Origin: Harmonia axyridis
Lineage: Eukaryota; Arthropoda; Insecta; Coleoptera; Coccinellidae
NCBI RefSeq assembly: GCF_914767665.1
Contig: NC_059503.1
Span: 16,182,001 to 16,246,000, forward strand
Reading direction: 5' to 3'
Length of the DNA: 64,000 nucleotides
In this document: piece after piece, positions 26,901 through 38,900 of the stretch
Numbering within the stretch: position 1 is the first letter of the stretch
How the letters are laid out: every line of letters starts with the position of its first letter
Position numbers and translations under genes: made by a program
The notes under the pieces: model-generated
What the model saw: the letters and a program-made list of their open reading frames with translations, nothing else
What the model was told of the DNA's origin: nothing
The model's database searches: none

Positions 26901-29900
26901 GATTAATCATTCATAGACCATAGACCCTGCTCCGAATTCACCACGAATGCGGCCGATGTTCGTGAGAATGATAGGTCAATTTCTGCTTCTTGATGCGCCC
27001 ACGAACTTCTTTGCGTCGTTTATATCATAGATGGGATACATCTTTATTACACCGTTTTTACCAATGAGTTGTACACGTGTGGTCGTTATTTCTTGAGAGA
27101 TGGTGCTTAGAAAAACTCTATGAAATTCATTGAATTGGATTTCACTGGTTATAAATATCGGAAAATGATATAACGGGGTTTTCAAAGGGAATGATTCATT
27201 TTTGGTAATGAATGCTTTCATAATATGTCTCTTTTTCAGTTAAGTGACTTAGACCTTATCTTTCACGTGGCCGCAAAGAAAAAGTCTGAAGGTGTTAAAT
27301 GACAAGATCTCAGTGGCCAATAGTGATCACGCCTTCGAGAAATAATATGGCCAGATTTTTTTTTTGCAAAATTGTGAAATGCGTTGCTTCTGTGACACGT
27401 CTTGTTGGAAAGAAAACTCTCCCATAGCAATATCTTATATTTCCGGTTGTGAAAAATCAAAAATCATAGCTCGGTAGTGCAATCTATACACCGTTATTGT
27501 TGCACCAGCCAGATTTTCGAATAATTGAGGTCCAGATAAAAATCTGTACCATTTTGATGTACAGATACGACGACACTGTGATATTAGAGATCTTTCTCTA
27601 TTGATTGTTTCACATTTGTACCACACAGAAATAAATAAAAAAAATACACTTTTTTTATATTTCTATATTCTTTGCCATTCGGTTCTTCAAACCATTATCA
27701 GGCCAGCTGAAAGTATTTGACAATCAATAAAATATTGAACTTTTTATGTCCTATTATATGTAAGTTGATATTCAGAGATGTTTTTTAACCACTCGATTAG
27801 ATGGAATTGTTAATTAACGTAGAAAATTCTCGAATATCCAAATCATTCAGAAGTTCAACTCGAAAAGAAAGGAGCTTGGAAATGCATGAAAAAAAGAAAC
27901 GGAATAAGAGATGTATAGGAATGTCAATAGTCATGTCAGGGAAGGGAGTTTTATATTTTGAATTTTTGTATTATTCTGCAGGATTCTAATGATTTGAATA
28001 CTGAAAAAATCAGCCCAAGTCTGCACTGTGGAAATTCCTGAACGAATTAAACCATAGTACAAATTCAGACAATTTGGAGATCCTACATGAAGGAAATTAT
28101 TATAATAAGTTAACATAAGGTATTTACTTAAACAATATGAGAACTTGAAGAATGAAGATGATCAATTATAGACACCCGCCGATAACACAGAAACTTCAAA
28201 TATAGAAGCCCTTTCCCCATCCCAAATGGCCCGGGCACCTCTTAAATTTGACAAACTAAGGCTCGAATAATTACAAGATCAGCAAAAATTTCACCTTCAA
28301 TACATTTTGTGAAAACGCATATGAACGGCAAAAAGAATGACGTCCCAAAATGGCGGAAGAGTCTGAGGTCCACATTTTTCAGTATTTTGAGTATCTGAAA
28401 GTTCCCCCTTTAAAAGTGGGGCCTGGATCCGCGCCTGCCTTTCCCTGATATGATAATATAAATCTCTATAGACCTTCAATTCCGTTTTTTATTTTCAGAC
28501 ATTTCCATTCTCATTTTGATTTGAGTTTAACTGATGAATGATTTGAATATTTGACAATTTTTTATGTTAATTGATTATTTAATCCAATCAATTAGTTAAA
28601 ATTTATTCAGAGAATAAACTACTTCTATATATGGTAGATATAAATCAATTGCACACACTAACCTCCATATAACATTGTAAAGGACTTACAGAGTTCAATA
28701 TTGTATTGATTGTTAAATACTTTCAGTTGGCCTGATGATGGTTTGAAGAACCGAAATCGATTGCTTAACTGAAAAAGAAACATATTATCAAAGCATTCAC
28801 TGCCAAAAATGTATATCACGTGAAAAACATGTTATTTCAGTGACACGTTATTTCAGTAATACGTTATTTTAGTATTACGTTATTTCAGTGATACTTCATT
28901 TCAGTATTGAGCCGTACTGAAACTATTCTAAAATTACTCTCAGCATTATTTATGACTCATTCAAATTTTATAATACGAACACGTGTCTGACTTTGAGAAA
29001 AACCAAACTGGAATATCAAATCGAAAGCATGTGCCTAAATAATCTCCTTATGTCATCTCAACATTTCAGTCACGAATGGAACTGAAAAAAAAATTATTGA
29101 ATTCAGTATCTTGTACCGAAAGATACATCCTAAGGCTCTTATCCCTTATGCGACATTGCATTCCAAAGTTGTTAGGCACATTTTTCACGGTTGGGCTGAC
29201 TGACCCAGTACGAATATGTCGAACATACTGAATAACTCATCTGTGCAAAATTATGCGGGCCACATACAAATTGAGGCCGCCAACCATAGATATTGACATT
29301 TCATATGCGGCCGAAGAGGATTGCTTCATTCTGGTAATATACACCATCCAATCCATTCGTGATATTGGCATCCCGTACATTTCGGTGTAGTATTGTATCA
29401 ATAAGGTAAAGTCCCATTCGAAAACTTGTTATGTCGTTACTTAATTCAGAAAATAATGCCAAACATGCTGAGGTTTCATTGTGGAGACATTGTTTTGAAA
29501 AGCCAAATTGAAATAGATTAGGAACCCTACATGTTGTCCCGGATAAGATGGGAATCATTTCAATGGCAGATAAAAGAGACCTTAATATCCCGAAAAAAAC
29601 CCATGTAGTATCTAGGAGTCGATTTCTTCTTATAAGGCTATTCAAGAAGCAAGGATTCTTGAATTTAGTGGGACCTATCTTCATTTGAAATATCAGATGA
29701 ATTGGTGATTCCGTTCAGGAGGTACTCTCAGAGAGTGTTTTTTTTGTTGTCCTTTAGGTTTCCTCTATCTCCCATTAAAATATTTCCTAACTGATCCAGA
29801 CATCCCGTATGAGATATCAGAGTAAAATGGACAAAATTTACTGGAGTCAATGAAAAGCTAAAAAAAGTGGTCAACCAGTACTCTCCTATCAAAGAGCTGG

Positions 29901-32900
29901 ATATCAAACACAAACTGAGTCTCTGGATTTGCATCAATTGTAAGGAATGAACAAGATTCACAGACTTCATTATTTCGGAATAATTTAAATGTATTCTTAT
30001 TCCTGTCCGTATGCGACTATTATGCTACCTACGAATAGTATATTGATGAAAACAACACAAAGTCTGTATCGATATATAAAAGGTACATCTGCCTTGTTCA
30101 CTATCAGGTAGAATGAATCTTTCATTTCAGCTGCTCCTTTCAGGATTTGACTGAACCTCAAATCAAGAATTTATTTGATTCTTACGAATTCTCTCCCTTT
30201 TACGTGACCATAGTTATTGCTTGATCAACTCGGCTGCCATTATTATAAGGGTAGCTTGGGTCAGTTCATGGTACGGATTTTTGCAACTCAAATATTGGAG
30301 GAACTGTTGAAGTTTATAATTTTACTTTGTATGAACGTAGTATCATCAGTATCACTGCCTAGACATCAGGAGAAATGATTAAAACGACAAAACGTGCTCA
30401 ATTGAATAATGAATTTAGGGCTCATATTACATAGGTATCTATTTTAAATATAGTATAGATGAAGCAGTTTCACCTAATGCTTTTTCTCCAAACAGATGAT
30501 CTAAGATTATTTTCTATTCAAGCTAAATTTCATCTTTCGCTCCAGGTATGGGCACCGTTATTGGTGTTGTTCTGTTTGCTCAATGAACTGGCATTATGCA
30601 ATATTTGATGAATTGTTCCAAACGTACGATGTCCAGAGAAATGGCAATTCGGTAAAGCTTGAAAATAAAGACATCGCACTTAGTTGTCATTAGCACGAAC
30701 ATACATGAATTGCTTCTCAGTCAACTTGTATATCGAAAACTGCAGCCGAATTTTGACTAAGTGAGACTTTTCTCTCACCTTTAGTTCACGTTTAATCCAC
30801 ACAGCATCATCTCACATCAATGATGAAAGGCCACCTACTATTAGTTATCCCATTTTCTATATATTCTGTGAGAAATGAGATTTGATCGTTGGCTTTATAC
30901 CGGGTATCCCAATGGAAAGAAGCTACCCCAGTATTTCTCATATTATAATGTTTTGCGAAATTTTCTCAGATACCTTCATGGACATTTTTAGGTATGCTGA
31001 TTCTGTCACACCTTTGAGTCTTGAAAACATTACTCTCTTCGAGATCTTTGAGAGGGTCCTAAAACCCCATGAATTAGAATAGTCATTTGAAGTTCTCCAA
31101 ATTTCCTTTTCAGCATTGTACGACTCTAATGTCTGAGATCAGTATTTTGAATGATTCTCTAGTATTTTTGTGAACAATGAAATTTTTGTTATTTTATCTG
31201 TTCAATTTGAACTGTTAATTTGAATGATTTCTGAGTTTTTTCTACAAAATAAAATGAGAAGATTGGAAGAGAAAATTGGTTTTCTTGTCAAAGTGATTAC
31301 ATTAGAACTTCAAGTCGGTTATTTCTGTGAGGGAAATTGAAAGACATTCAAAAGAATGTGTCATACAACTCCTGTTACCTATTAAACCCTCATAGAGGAT
31401 TGTGTTTTCGAGACTCAAAGGTATTGCAGAATCTGTCTCCCTTGGAATATTAATGAAAGCATCTGAGTAGATTTCCCAAATCCTCATAATATGAGAAATA
31501 CCGGGGGTGGTGCCCTTCTATTGGGACACTCTGTTTTATATAGAATTTAATCACAATTGTATTATTTTCAGGTAACGTTATCAATTTCAATCCTCATTAG
31601 TCTCCATGTGTTCTTCCTGTTGGTTGTGGAAATCATACCTCCAACGTCTCTAGTTGTTCCCTTACTTGGCAAATACTTGATATTTGCTATGATACTTGTT
31701 TCGATTAGGTAAGTTTTCATGAATTTAACTGAAAGTAAGTTGATTTCATTCAATAATTCTCTTTCGCTTTAATACAAAGAAAATTGCAAATGAGCAACTA
31801 ATTGAAAAAGTTCACTTACGGATAATGTGAACAATGAAGGATTAAGTCAACACTATGACCTGTTTATACGTATTTGTCATTTTGGGTAATTGCTCAGCTT
31901 CCGTAACAGTAACATCAATAAAGCTGAATACGAGCAAATTATTCATGAACGACCTATTCGGATCTCTGAATGAACAACATTGTATTCAGCCACAATATGG
32001 CCTGACCATTTCCTTGAATAAGTCATCAGCTTGTACAAATTATCGATTATTTTTCCATCAATTAATCTTCAAACCTATAGTGCATGAATAAAATGACTTG
32101 TTTTGATTCGTTAGTTTGATTTTCGTTCAATATTCCCGAATGAAACTCGCTCAAAAAACTCAACTACTATTACTACATTCTTCAAGAACGTACGTAGGAG
32201 AACTTTGAACATAAATGAACAATGGTTAAACGTCTGTATATTAATAACATATCAAATTAATTCCACGGCATTCAGACAATTTTTCAATTCTGGAAAAAAT
32301 ACCTTCCCGAGCGGGACTCGAACCCGCAACCTCTGAATTACTAGTCCGATGCTCCCGCCGTTGATCATCGGAGCAAGTCCCACTGAGGGAAGTATTTTTT
32401 CCAGAATTGGAAAGTGGTCTGAATGCTGTGAAATGAATTTGATTTGAATATAAAATTGATTGATATTTTTTTTCAGTATATGTGTAACAGTAGTCGTCCT
32501 CAATGTACATTTCCGCTCCCCGCAAACGCACAAAATGTCACCCTGGGTAAAAAGGGTGTTCATCCATATATTGCCGAGGCTGCTCGTCATGAAAAGACCT
32601 CAATACGTATTCGAAACAAACAGGTGAGCGAATTCGACCATTTCTTCACTTATTTTTCCATCGATCGGTCGAATACCAGAATATTAGGCCAATTGAAAAG
32701 TCCCCGGTCTGATGCACAGATGGCAGTGCTAGTATTGAATCCATATGATTTTTAGTTAGTACCAACCTGGCAAAATTGCATGGCACCGTATTCGCCAGAT
32801 CTGGCCCCCAGCGACTTTTTCCTGTTCTCAGACCTCAAAAGAATGCTCGCTGGAAAGAAATTTAGAGCCAATGAAGAAGTAATCGCCGGAACTGAGGCCT

Positions 32901-35900
32901 ATTTTGAACGAAAGAAAAATCGTACTACAAAAATAGTATCGAAAAGTTAAAAGATCGCTATGATCGCTGTATCGCCCTCAAAGGCAACTATGTTGATTAA
33001 TAAAATCGAATTTTGCCAAAAAAATATGTTTTACTATGGTAGACAGGGGTCTTTTCAATCGGCCTGTTATAAATAAATCTTATCATACACTGAAAAACAG
33101 AAAATTAACCGATACTACCTATTTACTATCAGTTTGCCTTCATTAATTCATCTGAATACTAATCAGAAGTCAAAACTTTCTTGTTTCCATAGCATGACAT
33201 AGAATGAAGTACTTGATGGATTCGATCCTTACTTGTTGGAAATTCATTATCAAATGAAATGAAACGAAAGTTAGTTTCCACAAATTTAATTAACTTAATT
33301 TAACTTGTAGAAGTTGAGTTGGTATTCCTTTGAACCTGCCTCCAAATCATGGGGAAAATTTCTAAACAAATCAGTCCATCCCTCGGAAGTTATTTTAAGG
33401 TTCAGAGGATTATCAGATTCGAATTGAATTTTGAGAGAATTCATCATTCATTGATTTCATTCATCATTATAATGATTCAAGTACATACATAAGGTTTTGT
33501 ATGACTTTTTAATGATCCCATGACCTGATTTTCACATATCTTAGATCATTTACAAATCAAACGTCAAAATATTTTCTGTGTTAACGCCGATACAAACTGC
33601 AAAACAGGAATACAAAAACAACACAAATCGAATCCTATTCATATCTTGGACATTTCTACTTATTTTTAAATTGTCTACAGCCAGTGTCCTAAATATACAC
33701 GATTTGTTGTATAGTCTAAACTTCAGCTCAAAAATCATGTGATTGATTTCAGCTCGCTTTTGTGCTTGTCACCCTTAATATACAGGCTGGCCATTTGAAA
33801 ACGAAACAGACGAGATTACAGACGAAATAAAGTTTTTCGATAGAAATGCTCGGACAGGTCGATTTCTGTTTCGAGGGGGACAACTTAAGATGTAGGTTAC
33901 GGACGCATAGCGCTTCAACCCTTGCTACTACAACCCTCACCCCCAAATTTTGAATAGGGAAGATGGGGTGAGTGATACCTCATTTGAAAGGTATTTTTAT
34001 ACTGATTTCAGCACAGTAATTGTTTTTTAATTTTATGCATTAGTTCTCGAAATATTCTTAACTAAGTATTTGAAAATGAAGTGGTGTTTTCATGGCACTT
34101 GTAGTAATCGACATTTTGAGCTTCAAAACAACTATGACTGTGGCTTCCTTCCTAACTAACTAACGCATGAATATTTCGAGAACTAATGCATAAAATGAAA
34201 AAACAATTACTGTGCTGAAATCAGTATAAAATACCTTTAAATTGAGGTATCACTCACCCCATCTTCCCTATTCAAAAATTGGGGGTGGGGGTTGTAGCAG
34301 CAAGGGTTGAAGCGCTATGCGTCCGTAACCTACATCTTAAGTTGTCCCCCTCGAAACAGAAATCGACCTGTCCGAGCATTTCTATCGAAAAACTTTATTT
34401 CGTCTGTAATCTCGTCTGTTTCGTTTTCAAATGGCCACCCTGTATAATAGTCTTTCATGAAAATCAATCACTTGAAAGTCACTTTGAAATAATTCTCAAA
34501 ACGCATATACTTATGCGGAGTTTGAGTTCATTCTGAATTTTTTCACAAATCTTCATAAGATATAATCATTTTTTTTTTCAAGACCAACAAAAATTGAAGA
34601 GTAGATTAACATCTCACTTTAATGAGAAAATAAATGCATAGTAGTTTTTTTAAATTTTTTCAATAGGTAAAAACTTGTAAGTTAGAAGAGTACTGAATCT
34701 GTATATTTTTTGATTATATATAAGTATGAAAGCTGAAAAAAACTCGCAATTTTTTCTTACTCAATCTTCTCAAATTAAATTAGAGGATAGAGAATTATTA
34801 TTCATTTTTTTAGTAGGTACGTCACGAATAGGTTTCTTGTCAAAAGCAGAGAGCTATCGTCATGTCTTTATCCTTACCACACAACGGTCCAGAGGGATGA
34901 GCCAACTCCCAAAAGGAGGTTTCCAAGCCGAACTCCGTCTAAGGACGAAATATCCAGAGGGTGAGTTTCTGTTTCTTATATATGAATATCTAATATGTAA
35001 TATTCATGGATTGTCACATATTCGTCAGGAGATTTGGGAAATGAAATTTGCAAATCCAATAATAGAGGTTACCCCCTGAAATGTTTTGGTTTATTAAAAT
35101 AAACCTGTGGAATCGTTAAAGGAAAAAAAATTCACAGTTTACGTTTTGGAATGTAAAGAATGCAGAAATCGAATAAAAATATCTATCCGTTCGCTAGTCA
35201 CTGTTCTTCTTGGAAAATATATTTATCTACTCCTATTGAATTATAAACTCATTATTCAACTGCTTTTGAGCAATTAATAGTATCTATTAACAAACAGCGT
35301 GATTTATAATAACTCACTACTATAACTCACTATTATAAATCGGAAAATATGGATCTGTGCTTCTATACTTCTCTGCTTCTATTCGATTGGCCGAAAGGGA
35401 ACATTCCATTATTGTTATTGAGGGGAGGAATGTCCGAGGGAATGTCACTTTTGACGTTTTCAAATTAAGTTGATATCTAATTATTGTGAATGTTTTGCTG
35501 AAAACGATTAATTCAGATAGTGAATTAAATTATAAAGGTATACATTTCCAAAAGACAAACAGCTAATGTTACCATACAGAATTAATTGCTCGAAACAATA
35601 TGAAGGAGTTTGAAAAAATTTTCAAGATTGGTGTAGCAGTAAGATTATTAAGTCATCGTTTACAGGGAATATTTTTTGGTATATTTTAATGCATTTTTAC
35701 AGGCAATTATTAAGGTTTTTCAATAAATTTCTATGTCTGTACTCTGTACTGGATTCGAGCTAGCCGAAGCTAGTTCGATTGTGATTGGTAGCATTAAGTT
35801 TCCATCTCTCTTGTACGGGATCGAGCACATTATGTTTATTTCCCGTTCCTTCTGTCTTTATTCTAAGTCTGTATTTTTTCCTTAGTATTTATTGATATAG

Positions 35901-38900
35901 TCGTAGATAAAGTATAGTATTCAACTTGCGGTAATGGTCATAACTCACTTGATGAATTACAGCACTCGCCTGCGGCTCGTGCTGCAAACATCATCTGCGT
36001 GAGTTATGACCTACATTACCGCTCGTTGAATAATATACTATTATTCGCATGAAATTTGGTATGAAATTTTGTTGTGATCCTCCAAGCTCGTGATAATGAT
36101 ACATAAATTTTAAAGGCGAAAAATCAAGAACTCTAATTTCTATAAACTCATATTTACAGAAACTGACTGCGCATAATAAGGCATTTCAAAGCTTTATTTA
36201 TATAGTTCTGTTTCAAAAAAAAATCCTCACTGCAAAGTTTCCGCCATAAATGTTTCAATATTTCCATTATCAGCAACATAGCGGAATTTGCCATAAAACT
36301 GCATCATATCTCGATATGCTATTTTATTGTCATGTCATAATTCGTTTTTTATTGAATTATATTTGAATTATAAATATTTTTCGAGGAAAAAATTATGATG
36401 AAACATTGTGTTAAAATTGCAGTGATTCAGAATTTGAGATTCAATCATAACACTAAAATAACAATCGGTCTCCGTCATAATCACATCCTGAATAAAGTGC
36501 ATTAAAAAAACATACTGAGTTATTGATATAATACTGTTGGCTTTCAGGGTCGGTTATTGGATAGAATTGGTAAATTCCGTACTTTTATCCTGTCGATTAA
36601 AAAACGGCTAGACCATGACTAAAAAGCTAGGAATTTTACAATTCTGTTGAGTTATTGATGTTTCATAAATAATTTATTCTTCATTATTCATTAGAATTGA
36701 AGAAAATGACACAAAAAGTATTTATATACTAATTAAATGTTTTTCAACAACTGATGAGTATTTTCGAAACAATTGTAATCCTATTGTCACGTTCCTGGGA
36801 TTTCTAGATTGGTGTTTGAGGATGCGACAAAAAAATCACAAAATCAACACAGTAATTGTCTAGAGCATTGAAACTCTAATACCAGAACTCAACCTTCATC
36901 TTGCAATGAAACACATCACAACCAAATTAACGTAGTATCCAGTTATTTTCTCTGTTTACTGGTTGTTCCTGAATTTGAGGAACAAAGAAAACTTAGAGAT
37001 TTTCTTTATGATAATTTTAAGGAAAAAGTCCCATGAACATGAGCCTGCGAACGCTCTGTTTTCGAGATACAGGGTGTTTCTTGTGGTCCTACTTTTTTGT
37101 GATAATTATACCAGCTTATCGAATCTTTATTGATTTTCGCAACAGATTGGTCATTCGTAACAAATTACTAACAGGATCTTCAATAATAATTTGTATTTTC
37201 CTGATGATTACTTGAGAATCATAATAAATAAAACGGCTGATATTTGGAAATGAATGATGAAAAGAAAAAGAAAAAGAAGTACAATTTCCAAGTGTGTAAT
37301 AATATCATACGATATTAATTATCTATCTGGTTAATGTATCAGCAAAATGCCCGAGGAGAAAGTAGTTAGGTTTTTGTCCGCTGGGTGGCGCACCGCGGTA
37401 ATCATACTGAGTAGCATCTGCCACTTGCCAGCGTTCAATAAGGTGCCTGCTATTTCGTTTGTTTGTCATCTTGGGTAGAGTTATGCGGTACTGAAGATCC
37501 CTAATAAGGGTGAAACCGGTATATCGCTATTCTCCCTCGATGACAGGTAACCCTCCTTGGGTTACTTACGATTATGATTCCTACGTAATACCGTGGAAAT
37601 CTTCTGTTTGACAATGGTTATGTTAATGGCATTTTGCTGATACATTAACCAAATAGATAATTAATATCGTATGATATTATTACACACTTGGAAATTGTAC
37701 TTCGTTTTCTATTTCTTTACTTGAGGATCATTTGAAATGTTTTTCTCGATTTCGATAGCAGATACGATACAAAAAACTAAAAAGTGAAGTACTGGATCAA
37801 AGTCCATATTTATATTTTTCTAAACTACCAGTGGTCCACCAAAAAAAAATTCTGGGGGAAAGAAGAGGTCACTGTTCTAGAAAAAATATCAACCTGTACA
37901 TTTGCTGCGATTGGCATTCAAAATTAGCATATCGTACACAAAAATTAGAATATTTGTGTCAAAAAATCGAACTTTAAAATCATGTATCTCGAAAACAAAG
38001 CGTTTGCGGGTCCAAGGATTTTTTTCTACAAAATAATACGACGAATCGTATCATTGTCATTTGTACCTAAAATTTAGGAACAGCCCGTAGAATGTGCTTC
38101 GGAAATTTTACAACCTCAAGTGTTGAAATAAGATGGGGCGAGAGTATAAATTAGACAAGATTTGAAGTTAGTCATGGTGAAGCTATACAGGTCATGAGTC
38201 GAGTCTTGGCTGAAAGTAATTTCGATGAAAACGGTATAATTCATTCTCGAAACGAACATAAAACTGCTAGACGTTGACGATAGTACTTAGAGGACGATAT
38301 AAGACGTGAAATTCGATGACAGTTTTATTGAAGCATCATTAACTCAAAGAAGAAATTCAGGACCGTATTCAGATGTGTAGTAAGAATTTTCATAAAACTA
38401 TCAATTGAAGGACTTTTGATAATGAATTTGTTTATAATTAAAAAGTGTTCAATTGTCACAACTTTAAACAAAGTTAACCAGAAGAAGTTAACCGCTTGAC
38501 CAGTTAATAGAATCATATCGCTAGCCGATCGACAAATTAAGCCAATTTTCATTTATTATTCATTATTTATTATCATTAATGAATGAAATTCAGGAATGAG
38601 GAATCAAGGAAAATTTTGCGGGTACGCTTTTCTAACTCTGCACAAAATTCGGTTTGATTGACGTAAGTGAATTAGGAATGAATTGGTACGGTGCAATCTG
38701 CATTATTGTGATTTCGTCATTGATACTTATCATTCATCAAGTTCAAAAGTTGAACTCCTGTGAAATTCCTTTGAAGTATGTTCTGTCTGTTCAATATTTT
38801 CTTTACGCTCACTGCAGGGTAACATCTATAAAACCAAGCACCTTTAGGAATAATAATAATAATAAAATCGACGATTTTCGAATTTTGTGGAAAAGCATAT

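Larger units (their letters stand above)
27193..28800. mobile_element. Penelope-like remnant with inverted ends, interrupted by a transposase fragment
   Basis: The right end (about 28650-28800) is repeated in inverted order on the left, in two pieces: 27193-27243 (gaatgctttcataatatgtc onward) and 27655-27760 (ggttcttcaaaccattatca onward). The gap holds an inserted transposase fragment. Both ends carry a hammerhead-like motif, a known trait of Penelope-like elements. No reverse transcriptase or GIY-YIG coding is left, so the class is inferred. Confidence 0.5.

Noticed and set aside
32241..32590. Open stretches with SNSEVAGSSPA and LRVRVPLGK
   Set aside because: These are translations of the tRNA-like T-arm and hairpin arms, a familiar artefact.
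33749..34536. Two homologous open stretches with VEALCVRNLHLKLSPSKQ
   Set aside because: They are the two arms of an inverted repeat read outward; no sign of a real protein.
36752..36780. CTGATGA followed by GAAAC and a palindromic ACAATTGT, resembling a hammerhead
   Set aside because: Helix II would have a single sure pair and helix I strands do not pair; chance match.
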